In this document: piece after piece, positions 47,408 to 55,808 of the stretch | Position numbering within the stretch: the first letter of the stretch is position 1 | How the letters are laid out: every line of letters begins with the position of its first letter | Origin: Pseudomonadota bacterium | GTDB taxonomy: Bacteria; Pseudomonadota; Gammaproteobacteria; Burkholderiales; Burkholderiaceae_C | Assembly (NCBI GenBank): GCA_022566735.1 | Contig: JADFIG010000003.1 | Location: forward strand, 124,001-188,000 | Length of the DNA stretch: 64,000 nt | Reading direction: 5' to 3' | Notes under the pieces: model-generated | What the model was told of the DNA's origin: nothing | Database searches by the model: none | What the model saw: the letters and a program-made list of their open reading frames with translations, nothing else | Program-made: the position numbers and the translations under genes

Positions 47408-50086
47408 CTACCGCGACTGACGCGCCAGCCGCCAGCGCGCGGCCTTGAGCACCTCCAGCAGCAGCAGGCACAGCGCGCCCACGGCCACCGCACAGCCCAG
47501 CGCGGGGCCCGACAGCACGCCGAAGTGGAACAGCCCGCGCAAGGGCGCCCACCACAGGATGCCGCCCAGCACCAGCCCGGTGGCCAGCAGCATGCGCCAC
47601 AAGGCCCCGTTGGCCCGCCGCAGTGCCACCCAGACCGGCCGGGACAAGGTGCGGTTGCTCAGGATGAGCGCCACATCGGCCACCACCAGGGCCACGAAGC
47701 CCGCCGTGCGCGCCTGGGCCTCGTCCAGCGGGCCCAGCCAGGCCTGCCAGGCCGCGCCCGGCATCTGCAGCCAGCCGTACCAGCCGCCCACGCACGCCAG
47801 CACCAGGGCGCCTTGCAGCAGGCTCCAGATGATCTGCCCGCGGTCGATCAGGGGCGCACCCGGTCGGCGCGGCGGCCGGCGCATGGCATCGGGCTCGGCG
47901 GCCTCGGCCTCGAACACCACCGAGCACACCGGGTCGATGATCAGCTCCAGGAAAGCGATGTGCACCGGCATGAACAACAGTGGCCAGCCGCCCAGCAAGG
48001 GCCACAGCGTCAGCCCGGCAATCGGCACGTGCACGGCCAGCACGAAGGCCATGGCCTTGCGCAGGTTGTCGTTGATGCGGCGGCCCAGGTGCACCGCCTG
48101 CGCGATGGCCTGGAAGTCATCGTCGAGCAGCACCAGGGAGGCCGCCTCGCGGGCCACGTCGGTGCCACGCGCGCCCATGGCCACGCCGATGTCGGCGGCT
48201 TTCAGCGAAGGCGCGTCGTTGACGCCATCGCCCGTCATGGCGACGATCTCGCCGCTGGCCTGCAGGGCCTGGACGATGCGCAGCTTCTGCTCGGGCATGA
48301 CGCGGGCGAAGACGTGGGTGTCGCGGACGCGCAGGGCCAACTCCTGCGCCGACATGTCCTGCAAGGCCTCCCCGCGCAAGGCCCCGCCGCGCACGTCGAT
48401 GCCCGCCTGCTGCGCGATGGCCAGCGCGGTGGCGGGGTGGTCGCCCGTGATCATGGCCACGCGGATGCCCGCCTCGCGGCAACGCGCCACGGCCTCGCGC
48501 ACGCCCGGACGCAGCGGGTCGAGCAGCCCAACGAGGCCCAGGAACTCGAAGTCGTAGTCGTGCTGGATGGCCGGCCAGGGCTCGCCCGGCGCCGGCCCCT
48601 CGCGGCTGGCCCGCGCCACGCCCAGCACCCGCAGGCCGCGTTCGGCCATGGCCTCGGCCTCCCGACGCAGTTGCGCGCGACGGCCTTCGGGCAGGTGGCA
48701 GAGGTCGGCCACGGCTTCCGGCGCCCCCTTGGTGGCCACGCGGTGCAGGCTGAGCCCGGGCTGCTGCCACACATGCGACATCGCCAGCAGCTCGGGGCTG
48801 AGCGCGTACTCCCGCGTCAGGCGCCAGTCGGGGTGCAAGTGGACCCGCTCCGCGTCCGTGAGGTGCTGCCCGGCCAGGCGCCACAGGGCCAGCTCCATCG
48901 GGTCCAGCGGCTCGCGCTGGCTGGCCAGCACACCGAACTCCAGCAAGGTGTGGAAGTGCTCCGGCAAAGGCCGCGGGCTGGACCGCCCGGCATCCGGCAT
49001 GGCGGCGGGGGCCACGTCCGGTGCGCACCAATGCTGGCCATCGACGTGCAGCTCGGCCACCGCCATGCGGTTGAGCGTCAGCGTCCCCGTCTTGTCGGTG
49101 CACAGCACGGTGGCCGCACCGAGCGTCTCGATCGCACTGGCGCGGCGCACCAGCACCCGCGCATGCGACAGCCGCCACGCCCCCATCGCCATGAACACCG
49201 TGAGGATGAGCGGGAACTCCTGCGGCAGCATGGACATCGCCAGCGTGATGCCGTTGAGCACCGCGGCCAGCCAGTCGCCCCGCAACCAGCCGTGCAGGGC
49301 CATGACCAGCAGGCTCAAGCCCAGGCCCAGCACCGCGAACAGGCGCACCATCTGGCGGGTCTGCCGCTGCAACGAGGAAGGCAGCGTGTCCATCGCCTGC
49401 AGGGCCTGACCGATGGCCCCCATCTGGCTGCGCGCGCCCGTGGCCACCACCTCGGCCAGACCGTGCCCGCCCACCACCAGCGAACCGGCGAACACCAGCG
49501 GCAGGTCATCGCCGCCGGGCCGCAGGGCCGCCACGTCCTGGGGTGCCATCGGCGCCGACACCGCTGCCTTGCGCACCGGCACCGACTCGCCCGTCAGCAG
49601 GGACTCATCGGCCTGCAAGGCCTGCGCATCGCGCACCACCGCATCGGCCGGCACGCGGTCGCCCTCGGCCAGCACCAGCCAGTCGCCCGGCACCACCTCG
49701 CGCCCGGCGATGCGGCAGCGCTGCCCGCCGCGCAGCACCAGCGCACGCGGGCTGCTGAGGTCACGCAAGGCTTCGAGGACCCGCTCGGTGCGGCGCTCCT
49801 GGTGCAGCGAGATGCCGATGGTGAGCACCACGAAGGTCATCAGCATCAGGGCCTCGCCGCGGTCCCCCAGCAGCAGGTAGATCAGGCCTGCCGCCAGCAG
49901 CAGCTGCAGCATGGGCTCACGCACCACCTCGCCCACAATGCGCCAGACGCTGCGTTGCCGCGCCTGCGGCAGCTCGTTGAAGCCATGCGCCTCCAGCCGG
50001 CGGCGCGCCTCCGTCTGGCTCAGGCCCTGGGGCGAGGCAGGCCACGGGTCGGATGCCGATGCCGGAGGCGGCGCATGCGGGGCCAT
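47408..50086 (-). CDS. P2-type cation-transporting P-type ATPase
   Basis: An 892-residue ion pump. The phosphorylation motif DKTGTLT, the actuator TGES (ESLLTGESVPV), the nucleotide-binding KGAPE and the hinge TGDGVNDAPSLKAADIG are all intact. Membrane helix 4 has MLPQEFPL where the Ca pumps have PEGLP, a variant seen in a subgroup whose ion is not settled. The ATG at 50086 is chosen because GAGG lies five bases upstream; a GTG at 50092 is in frame. No metal-binding N-terminal CXXC domain is present, so heavy-metal P1B type is excluded. Confidence 0.9.
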   Translation of the reverse strand: MAPHAPPPASASDPWPASPQGLSQTEARRRLEAHGFNELPQARQRSVWRIVGEVVREPMLQLLLAAGLIYLLLGDRGEALMLMTFVVLTIGISLHQERRTERVLEALRDLSSPRALVLRGGQRCRIAGREVVPGDWLVLAEGDRVPADAVVRDAQALQADESLLTGESVPVRKAAVSAPMAPQDVAALRPGGDDLPLVFAGSLVVGGHGLAEVVATGARSQMGAIGQALQAMDTLPSSLQRQTRQMVRLFAVLGLGLSLLVMALHGWLRGDWLAAVLNGITLAMSMLPQEFPLILTVFMAMGAWRLSHARVLVRRASAIETLGAATVLCTDKTGTLTLNRMAVAELHVDGQHWCAPDVAPAAMPDAGRSSPRPLPEHFHTLLEFGVLASQREPLDPMELALWRLAGQHLTDAERVHLHPDWRLTREYALSPELLAMSHVWQQPGLSLHRVATKGAPEAVADLCHLPEGRRAQLRREAEAMAERGLRVLGVARASREGPAPGEPWPAIQHDYDFEFLGLVGLLDPLRPGVREAVARCREAGIRVAMITGDHPATALAIAQQAGIDVRGGALRGEALQDMSAQELALRVRDTHVFARVMPEQKLRIVQALQASGEIVAMTGDGVNDAPSLKAADIGVAMGARGTDVAREAASLVLLDDDFQAIAQAVHLGRRINDNLRKAMAFVLAVHVPIAGLTLWPLLGGWPLLFMPVHIAFLELIIDPVCSVVFEAEAAEPDAMRRPPRRPGAPLIDRGQIIWSLLQGALVLACVGGWYGWLQMPGAAWQAWLGPLDEAQARTAGFVALVVADVALILSNRTLSRPVWVALRRANGALWRMLLATGLVLGGILWWAPLRGLFHFGVLSGPALGCAVAVGALCLLLLEVLKAARWRLARQSR

Positions 50087-50257
50087 GCGCACCTCAGATC
50101 AGGCAGGCGCCGGGGTGCCCCGGCACAGGCGCCACGGACGCCACGGACGGTGCAGGCAGGCGCAGCAAGGAGCGGACACGACGCGGCATGGGCACGGGCC
50201 GGCCCGGAACCGGCAGATGGTGGACACCCGCCCATCATGCCCAAAACCGCCGGGCCC

Positions 50258-50283
50258 AAAAAAAAGGCGCCCCGAAGGACGCC
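50258..50283 (-). terminator. Rho-independent terminator after the DUF5666 gene
   Basis: On the minus strand, GGCGTCC - TTCG - GGGCGCC is a 7-bp stem with a stable tetraloop, followed by eight T residues. A second stem, CAGGCC - GGCCTG (50291-50308), lies just before it. It is 72 bp past the stop of the gene ending at 50355. Confidence 0.85.
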
Positions 50284-50354
50284 GAAAAGGCAGGCCCCGA
50301 AAGGCCTGACCTCAGGGAGAGGAAGGGAGAGGCTGGGAACGGGTGCCAGCCGAC

Positions 50355-51914
50355 TCAGGGAGCGGTGGAGAGCGTGCGTGACTTCACCTCGATGCCCGTG
50401 GCCGTGATGACCCCGCTGTTGACGGCGCCCTTGACCTCGACCAGGCAGCGCGCCGTGCCCGACGTCGCTGCGGCCATGCTCACGCCGCTTTCCAGCTCGA
50501 TGGTGGCCGTGCGGCCGTCCACGGTGGCGGTGCTGCCATTGCTCAGGGTCAGGCTGAAGCCGCTGCTCATGAGGTCGCTGCTGCCGTTGGTGCAGGACGC
50601 CGTGCCATAGACCTCGAAGCTGCGCTGGGCGCCACTGCCACCGATGTTCACCACCGTGATCACGCCGTCGACCAGGCGGGCGATGACTTCGACATAGCTG
50701 CCATTGGCCGGCAGGGCCACGCCGGAAGAAGCCTCGATGGTCAGCGTCACGCCCTGGATGCTGAAGGTGGCCGGGCTGCCGCCGCTGGCCGCCGTGGCGT
50801 TGGACACCATGCCGTACAGCTTGATGCCGCCGCCATTGCCGGCGTCGTACTCGCGGTTGTCGGCCTCGACCTTGCTGGCCACCAGCACGCCATTGCTGAA
50901 GCTGCCTTGCACCTTCACGAAGGAACCCACGCTCACCTGGCGGGAGGGCAGGCCTTCCAGGCGGGCCTGGGACACATCCACCGTCACATCGTTGACCACC
51001 CAGATGTTGCCCGAAGTGGACGACACCACGCCCCGCATCTTGGCGCGCCCCGAGAGGACGCGGTCGCGCTTGACGATGACCTTGGTGGCCGTCAGGCTGT
51101 CGCCGTTGGCCAGGCTGCCCGGGTCGGTGAGGCTGATGACGCGCACCGAGGCGCCGTCGGCCAGGGTGGCCCCGGTCGGGCGCACGGTGTTGTCCGCATA
51201 CTGCACGGTGATGGTCACGCCCGAGCTCAGCAGCAGCCTGAAGGTGCGGGCCGAGGTGTTGAGCGAGCCCGCCACGATCTTGCCGACCACGGCGTAGCCA
51301 TCGCTGCTCATGGATGACGCACTTTCCTGCTCGACGCGCGTGGCCAGATAGCCGTTGGTGGCATCGCCGACCACGTACACCTCGACGTAGAGGGTGCCAC
51401 TGCCCATCAGGGCCAGCAGGCCCGCGAGGGTCTGGTTGGTGCCGCTGATCTCGAAGATGGTGTTGGCATCGACCTTGATGACCTGCCCCGCCACCGTCAG
51501 GGTGCTGGCGCCGGTGTTCACGGCAGAGACCGCGCCACGCACGCCGCCATGCACGGTGATCGACGAGGCCGTCGCGGTGCTGCTGTTGTCATCGACATCG
51601 CCCGTCACCGACACGGTGGTGCCCAGCGCAAAGGCGCGGAGGTAGGGCGAGGTGCCGTCGTCCGGATCCACGGTGCTGGCACCGCTGGTCGAGAAGCGCA
51701 CGCCGTTGACCACGATGGAGCCCAGGCCCGACACCGCGCCCGAGTAGGTCGCCGTGCCGGCGGCCGTGGCCGGCGAGTCGGACGATGCGCTCGCGCCACC
51801 ACCACCGCCACAGGCGGCCAGGGTGAGCACCGCAGCGGCGGCCAGGGCGGACAAGGCCACGCGGCCGGGCCACTGGCTCAGTGACATCGTGTGCGGGAAG
51901 TGCGACGGTTGCAT
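50355..51914 (-). CDS. DUF5666 domain-containing lipoprotein
   Basis: A 519-residue exported protein. The lipobox TLAAC puts the lipid-linked cysteine at residue 35, followed by a Gly run. The mature part is repeated beta-rich OB-like units with phrases such as GAVSGLGSIVVNGVRFS, GVRGAVSAVNTGASTLTVAGQVIKVDANT and KMRGVVSSTSGNIWVVNDV, the DUF5666 pattern. The function is unknown. GAGGA eight bases before the ATG at 51914 selects that start over upstream codons. It is divergent from the small exported gene at 52181. Confidence 0.85.
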   Translation of the reverse strand: MQPSHFPHTMSLSQWPGRVALSALAAAAVLTLAACGGGGGASASSDSPATAAGTATYSGAVSGLGSIVVNGVRFSTSGASTVDPDDGTSPYLRAFALGTTVSVTGDVDDNSSTATASSITVHGGVRGAVSAVNTGASTLTVAGQVIKVDANTIFEISGTNQTLAGLLALMGSGTLYVEVYVVGDATNGYLATRVEQESASSMSSDGYAVVGKIVAGSLNTSARTFRLLLSSGVTITVQYADNTVRPTGATLADGASVRVISLTDPGSLANGDSLTATKVIVKRDRVLSGRAKMRGVVSSTSGNIWVVNDVTVDVSQARLEGLPSRQVSVGSFVKVQGSFSNGVLVASKVEADNREYDAGNGGGIKLYGMVSNATAASGGSPATFSIQGVTLTIEASSGVALPANGSYVEVIARLVDGVITVVNIGGSGAQRSFEVYGTASCTNGSSDLMSSGFSLTLSNGSTATVDGRTATIELESGVSMAAATSGTARCLVEVKGAVNSGVITATGIEVKSRTLSTAP

Positions 51915-51955
51915 GGTGTCGGTCCTCAGCGGGAAATGCGTTGCGAAGGTCTGAA

Positions 51956-51974
51956 AATGTGCGTTTTGCACATT
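51956..51974. promoter_or_regulatory. Inverted repeat AATGTGC-N5-GCACATT
   Basis: Perfect 7-bp arms flank GTTTT between the divergent genes at 51914 and 52181. A TAGAAT (51981-51976, minus strand) could be the -10 box of the DUF5666 gene, placing the repeat at its transcription start. The symmetry suits a dimeric repressor; a leader hairpin is the alternative. Confidence 0.5.
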
Positions 51975-52180
51975 CATTCTAACCACGACCATGGCGAGAA
52001 GGCACCGAGCGTTACAGCCCCTTGCATTTCGCTTTTCACTTCTTCACCGAAACGGGTCAACGGCGCCAGGCTGCCCCCCGTTGATGGATCAGGCCCGACG
52101 CGAACCGAACGCACAGGGCTCGCTCAACGGCCCCGGCCCAGGGGCCCACAGACTTCCCCCCTCTCTTGCTGGAGAACACC

Positions 52181-52462
52181 ATGACCAAGAACCTGCTGAT
52201 CGCCTCCGTCCTGTCTGCTTTCGCTGCCGCCTCCTTCGCCCAGGCACCTGCCGCTGCCGCCGCCAAGGAAGCTGCCCCCGTCGCCGCCCCGGTCGTGGCC
52301 CCCGCCGCTTCCGCCGCCAAGCACGAGCACGAGCACGAGCACGCCAAGAAGCACGCTGCCAAGCACCACAAGGCCGCCAAGGCTGAAGGCGCTGCCAAGG
52401 CCGAAGCCGCCAAGGTCGAAGCCGGCGCTTCCGCCGCTGCCGCGGGTGCCGCCAAGAAGTGA
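52181..52462 (+). CDS. Small exported Ala/Lys/His-rich protein
   Basis: A 93-residue protein with a clear signal peptide (MTKNLLIASVLSAFAAASFA, cleavage after about residue 20). The mature part is low-complexity: Ala/Pro first, then a KHEHEHEH run and AKKHAAKHHKAAKAE repeats. Metal binding through the histidines is possible; the function is not known. GGAG lies six bases before the ATG. Two strong hairpins follow the stop. Confidence 0.8.
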   Translation: MTKNLLIASVLSAFAAASFAQAPAAAAAKEAAPVAAPVVAPAASAAKHEHEHEHAKKHAAKHHKAAKAEGAAKAEAAKVEAGASAAAAGAAKK

Positions 52463-52478
52463 GTGACACGCACCACGG

Positions 52479-52533
52479 CTGACGCTCCCGCGTCAGTCCG
52501 GTGATGCTTCCCGGCCGGGCGCTTGCCCGGCCG
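52479..52533 (+). terminator. Tandem hairpins after the small exported gene
   Basis: CTGACGC - TCCC - GCGTCAG (52479-52496) and CGGCCGGGC - GCTT - GCCCGGCCG (52512-52533) are two perfect stems 17 bp after the stop. Only a mixed TGTCCGTTCT follows, so termination may be partial or the stems may protect the mRNA end. Confidence 0.5.
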
Positions 52534-52628
52534 TGTCCGTTCTGGACGCCGTGGCCGGGCCTTGCGCATCCTGGGCGCAAGATGAAGGCGGTGCTACGCT
52601 TGAGGCCACGCCCGCCCGCATCGCCACC

Positions 52629-53264
52629 ATGCTCCACCGCCTCACCCTGCCCGTCACCGCCTTCGAACAGAACTGCTCGCTCATCTGGTGCGACGCCACC
52701 CACGAGGCCGCGCTCATCGACCCGGGTGGCGACATGGCCAAGCTGCTGCAGGCCGTCGAAGAGCGCGGGCTGACGCTCAAGGCCGTGTGGCTGACGCACG
52801 CCCACATCGACCACGCCGGCGCCACCGGCACGCTGGCGCGCACCCTGCAGTTGCCGGTCATCGGGCCGCACCAGGGCGACCAGTTCTGGATCGACGCGCT
52901 GCCTCAGCAAAGCCAGATGTTCGGCTTCCCGCAGGCCGAGCCCTTCGTCCCGACGCGCTGGCTGCACGATGGCGACGAGGTCGGCATCGGCCAGGAAACC
53001 CTCAAGGTGCTGCACTGCCCCGGCCACACGCCGGGCCACGTCGTGTTCTTCCATGCGCCCACGGGCCATGCCTTCGTGGGCGATGTGCTGTTCGCGGGTG
53101 GCATCGGGCGCACCGACTTCCCCGGCGGCAACCACGCCGAGCTGATCCACGCCATCACGCACAAGCTGCTGCCGCTGGGCGATGGCGTCACCTTCACGCC
53201 TGGCCACGGCCCGGAAAGCACCCTGGGCGAAGAGCGCCGCTTCAACCCCTTCCTGCCGCGCTGA
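52629..53264 (+). CDS. MBL-fold metallohydrolase, glyoxalase-II-like
   Basis: A 211-residue metallo-beta-lactamase-fold enzyme. The metal ligands are HAHIDH (His57, His59, Asp61, His62), the histidine in HCPGHTPGH, the aspartate in VGDVLF and the last histidine in TPGHG. This short form, with a GGIGRTDFPGG loop, is the YcbL-type group, thought to be thioesterase/glyoxalase II-related. An ORF start at 52533 exists, but the family begins at MLHRLTLPVTAFEQNC. Confidence 0.88.
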   Translation: MLHRLTLPVTAFEQNCSLIWCDATHEAALIDPGGDMAKLLQAVEERGLTLKAVWLTHAHIDHAGATGTLARTLQLPVIGPHQGDQFWIDALPQQSQMFGFPQAEPFVPTRWLHDGDEVGIGQETLKVLHCPGHTPGHVVFFHAPTGHAFVGDVLFAGGIGRTDFPGGNHAELIHAITHKLLPLGDGVTFTPGHGPESTLGEERRFNPFLPR

Positions 53265-53294
53265 CTGGCACGGCGCCGAGCCGCGTCACACGCG

Positions 53295-53801
53295 ATGGAC
53301 GTCCACTTCATCACCCCGCGCCAGAACGCGCTGGTCTACATCGTCAAGATCCTGTCAGGCACGCTGCTGTCCTGGTTCGGCCTGCGCGCCGTCGGCATCG
53401 CCGAGCCCTACTGGGCGGTGATCTCGGTCATCATCGTCACCGAGCCGGACTTCTCTGTGGCGCGCGCCAACTTCCGCGCCCGCCTCATCAACACGCTCAG
53501 CGGCAGCGCCATCGCCTTCCTGACCCTGGTGGTGCTGGGCGGCACGTTCTGGGCCATGCTCACCGCGCTCATCGTGGCCGTGCTGGTGGCCATGCTGTGG
53601 AGCGGCTACCCCAGCAACTGGCGGCTCGGGCCGATCACGGTGGTGATCCTGATGTCGGCCGCGCTCCAGGGGCAAGGCCCCCAGCAGGAGCTCAACCTGG
53701 CCCTGCTGCGCGTGGCCGAGGTGCTGGCCGGCAGCGCCGTGGCCCTGCTGCAGGCCCTGATCTACTCGCGGCTGCTGTCGCCGCGCCCCCCGGCGCCCTG
53801 A
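53295..53801 (+). CDS. FUSC-type small membrane protein
   Basis: A 168-residue inner-membrane protein with four or five hydrophobic segments. The pattern GIAEPYWAVISVIIVTEPDFS followed by ARANFRARLINTLSGSAIAF matches the N-terminal half of FUSC/aromatic-acid exporter proteins (AaeB-like), but the long cytosolic domain is missing. Its last 40 bp overlap the convergent DUF2917 gene. Confidence 0.75.
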   Translation: MDVHFITPRQNALVYIVKILSGTLLSWFGLRAVGIAEPYWAVISVIIVTEPDFSVARANFRARLINTLSGSAIAFLTLVVLGGTFWAMLTALIVAVLVAMLWSGYPSNWRLGPITVVILMSAALQGQGPQQELNLALLRVAEVLAGSAVALLQALIYSRLLSPRPPAP

Positions 53802-54181
53802 AGCCCCCAGCGGCCCATCCCGCGGCCGGGCAGGCGGTGCCGCTCGACGTGGCAGGCGCAGGCGCCAAAGGCCTGCACCACCACCGGGCCGCCGCGCGTG
53901 GCCACGAAGCCCGCGCCGGGCTGCACGATGTGGTCCCGCGGGTCGCCCGTCCGGGTCAGCCACAGGCCGCCCACGCGCACCCGCAGCACCTCCCCGCGCC
54001 GCAGGCTCAGGCGCAGCACCTGGCCCGCCGCCAGGACATGGGACACGCCTGGCGGCGGCGCCACGCCCGGTGAGCAGCGCATCGCCCAGTCCCGGACCGC
54101 CAGGCACAGCAAGGACAGCGGCGCACCGACCAGGCGCCAGGCAGTGGCGGATGGGGTGGCGGACGGGGTGGCGATCGGCAT
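53762..54181 (-). CDS. DUF2917 domain-containing protein
   Basis: A 139-residue protein. The DUF2917 core (about 50-115: HVLAAGQVLRLSLRRGEVLRVRVGGLWLTRTGDPRDHIVQPGAGFVATRGGPVVVQAF, listed here only by its ends and the motif GLWLTRTGDPRDH) looks like a small beta-barrel or cupin-like fold. It is divergently placed from a MocR-type regulator across a spacer with two direct repeats, so it is a likely target of that regulator. Confidence 0.75.
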   Translation of the reverse strand: MPIATPSATPSATAWRLVGAPLSLLCLAVRDWAMRCSPGVAPPPGVSHVLAAGQVLRLSLRRGEVLRVRVGGLWLTRTGDPRDHIVQPGAGFVATRGGPVVVQAFGACACHVERHRLPGRGMGRWGLQGAGGRGDSSRE

Positions 54182-54283
54182 GGCAGGGTCCTCCAGCAAG
54201 GCACCCACCTTAGGACGAGGCCGCGGGCGGCAACAGTCACAGTGCCCCGCCAGCTGCCACGGCACAGCGCCACCGGCGCGCGG

Positions 54284-54321
54284 TCTGTGCCGGTCAAGCG
54301 CAAACGCATCTGTGCTGGTCA
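54284..54321 (+). promoter_or_regulatory. Direct-repeat operator upstream of the MocR-type regulator
   Basis: TCTGTGCCGGTCA (54284-54296) and TCTGTGCTGGTCA (54309-54321) differ at one of 13 positions and are 25 bp apart, start to start. TACAGA (about 54338) could be the -10 box of the regulator, so the second copy covers its -35 region. MocR/GntR regulators (GabR, PdxR, TauR) are known to bind such direct repeats. Confidence 0.6.
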
Positions 54322-54367
54322 GGCACACACAAGTCCGTACAGAATGGTTGCACGCCGAAGCCATCCC

Positions 54368-55795
54368 ATGCACGCTCACGCCGACACCCTCTACCTGAAG
54401 ATCGCCGATGCCATGGCGCGCCAGATCCGCACCGGCACGCTGCCGCGCGGTGAACGCATCCCCTCGGTGCGCAACCTGGCCAGCCAGCACGGGGTGTCGC
54501 AGTCGACGGTGGTGCAGGCCTACCGCACGCTGGAAGATGCCCGCCTCATCGAGGCCCGCCCGCGCTCGGGCTATTTCGTGGCCGCGCGCCCGCCGCCGTT
54601 GCCCGAGCCGGACACCTCGCGCCCGCCACGCCGCTCGGTGAGCGTGGGCATCAGTGAGCTGGCCACCAAGATGATGAGCCTGGCCCACCACCCGGACTAC
54701 GTCTCCTTCGGTGCGGCCTGCCCCGAAGCTGCGCTGTTCGCGCAGGAGCGCGTGCGCCGCGCCGTCAGCCGCGCCACCCAGCGCCACCGCGGCACGCTGT
54801 GCCAGTACCCCTTCGGGCCCGGCGACGAGTCGCTGCGCCGCGCCATCGCGCGCCACGCGCTGCGCATGGGTTGCCACATCGATGCCGACGACGTCATCGT
54901 CACCAGCAGCTGTCTGGAGTCGATCACGCTGTGCCTGCGCACCGTGACCAAGCCGGGCGATGTGGTGGCGCTGGAATCGCCCACCTACTACGGCTTCCTG
55001 GAGATCCTCGAAAGCCTGGGGCTGCGCGCGCTCGAAATCCCCACCCACCCGCGCACCGGCCTCTCGCTGGACGCGCTGCAGCTCGCCCTGGACACCCAGC
55101 CCATCAAGGCGCTGCTGGCCGTGCCCACGCTGTCCAACCCGATCGGCGCGAGCATGCCGGTGGCCGAGCGCAAGCGCCTGGTGCAGATGCTGGCGCGCCA
55201 CAAGGTGCCCATGGTCGAGGACGTGCTCTACAACGACCTGTGCGAGGACGACGACCGCCGCCGCGCGGTGCAGTCCTTCGACACCGCCGGCCAGGTGATG
55301 CTGTGCGGCTCGTTCAGCAAGACGATCGCGCCGGGCCTGCGTCTGGGCTGGATCGCCGCGCCCGCCTGGACCGAGCGCCTGCAGCGCCTGAAGGCCGCCA
55401 CCAGCGGCAGCGAGACGGTGATGCTGCAACGCGCCCTGGCCGACCTGCTCACCCAGCCGGGCATCGAGGCCGGCTACCGGCAGCTGCGCGGCGTGATCGC
55501 GGCGCGGGTGGACGAGGCGCGCGCGCTGATCTCACGCCACTTCCCCAAGGGCACGCGCGTGACGGCGCCGGCCGGTGGCTTCATTCTGTGGCTGGAATTG
55601 CCCGGCGACATCGACAGCATCGCGCTGTTCGAAGCCTGTCTGGACGAGCACATCTGCATCGCCCCGGGCGGGCTCTTCAGCGCCACCGACCGCTTCCGCC
55701 ACTGCATGCGCCTGGGGCTGGGCGGCAAGTGGGGCGAGGCCGAACGGCGTGCGCTCAAGCGGGTGGGGCAGCTGGTGGGTCGACTGGCGGGGTGA
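54368..55795 (+). CDS. MocR-type GntR regulator with aminotransferase-like domain
   Basis: A 475-residue transcription factor. Residues 1-75 are a GntR winged helix (IPSVRNLASQHGVSQSTVVQAYRTLEDARLI). Residues about 110-475 are a type-I PLP aminotransferase fold with SPTYYGFLE, the pyridine-stacking region, VEDVLYNDLCED and the Schiff-base lysine in GSFSKTIAPGLRLGW. PLP or an amino compound is the probable effector. An upstream frame extends to 54242, but the ATG at 54368 suits the family. It faces the DUF2917 gene. Confidence 0.9.
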   Translation: MHAHADTLYLKIADAMARQIRTGTLPRGERIPSVRNLASQHGVSQSTVVQAYRTLEDARLIEARPRSGYFVAARPPPLPEPDTSRPPRRSVSVGISELATKMMSLAHHPDYVSFGAACPEAALFAQERVRRAVSRATQRHRGTLCQYPFGPGDESLRRAIARHALRMGCHIDADDVIVTSSCLESITLCLRTVTKPGDVVALESPTYYGFLEILESLGLRALEIPTHPRTGLSLDALQLALDTQPIKALLAVPTLSNPIGASMPVAERKRLVQMLARHKVPMVEDVLYNDLCEDDDRRRAVQSFDTAGQVMLCGSFSKTIAPGLRLGWIAAPAWTERLQRLKAATSGSETVMLQRALADLLTQPGIEAGYRQLRGVIAARVDEARALISRHFPKGTRVTAPAGGFILWLELPGDIDSIALFEACLDEHICIAPGGLFSATDRFRHCMRLGLGGKWGEAERRALKRVGQLVGRLAG

Positions 55796-55808
55796 CCGGC
55801 CCGCCCAC

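Noticed and set aside
46680..48005. The AraC frame taken at its full 441-codon length
   Set aside because: Upstream of about 47130 it is antisense to the DJ-1 remnant and the P-type ATPase gene; only the C-terminal part has AraC similarity.
47525..50407. A 960-codon plus-strand frame opposite the P-type ATPase
   Set aside because: The ATPase on the minus strand has every catalytic motif; the plus frame is rich in Gln, His and Arg with no motif.
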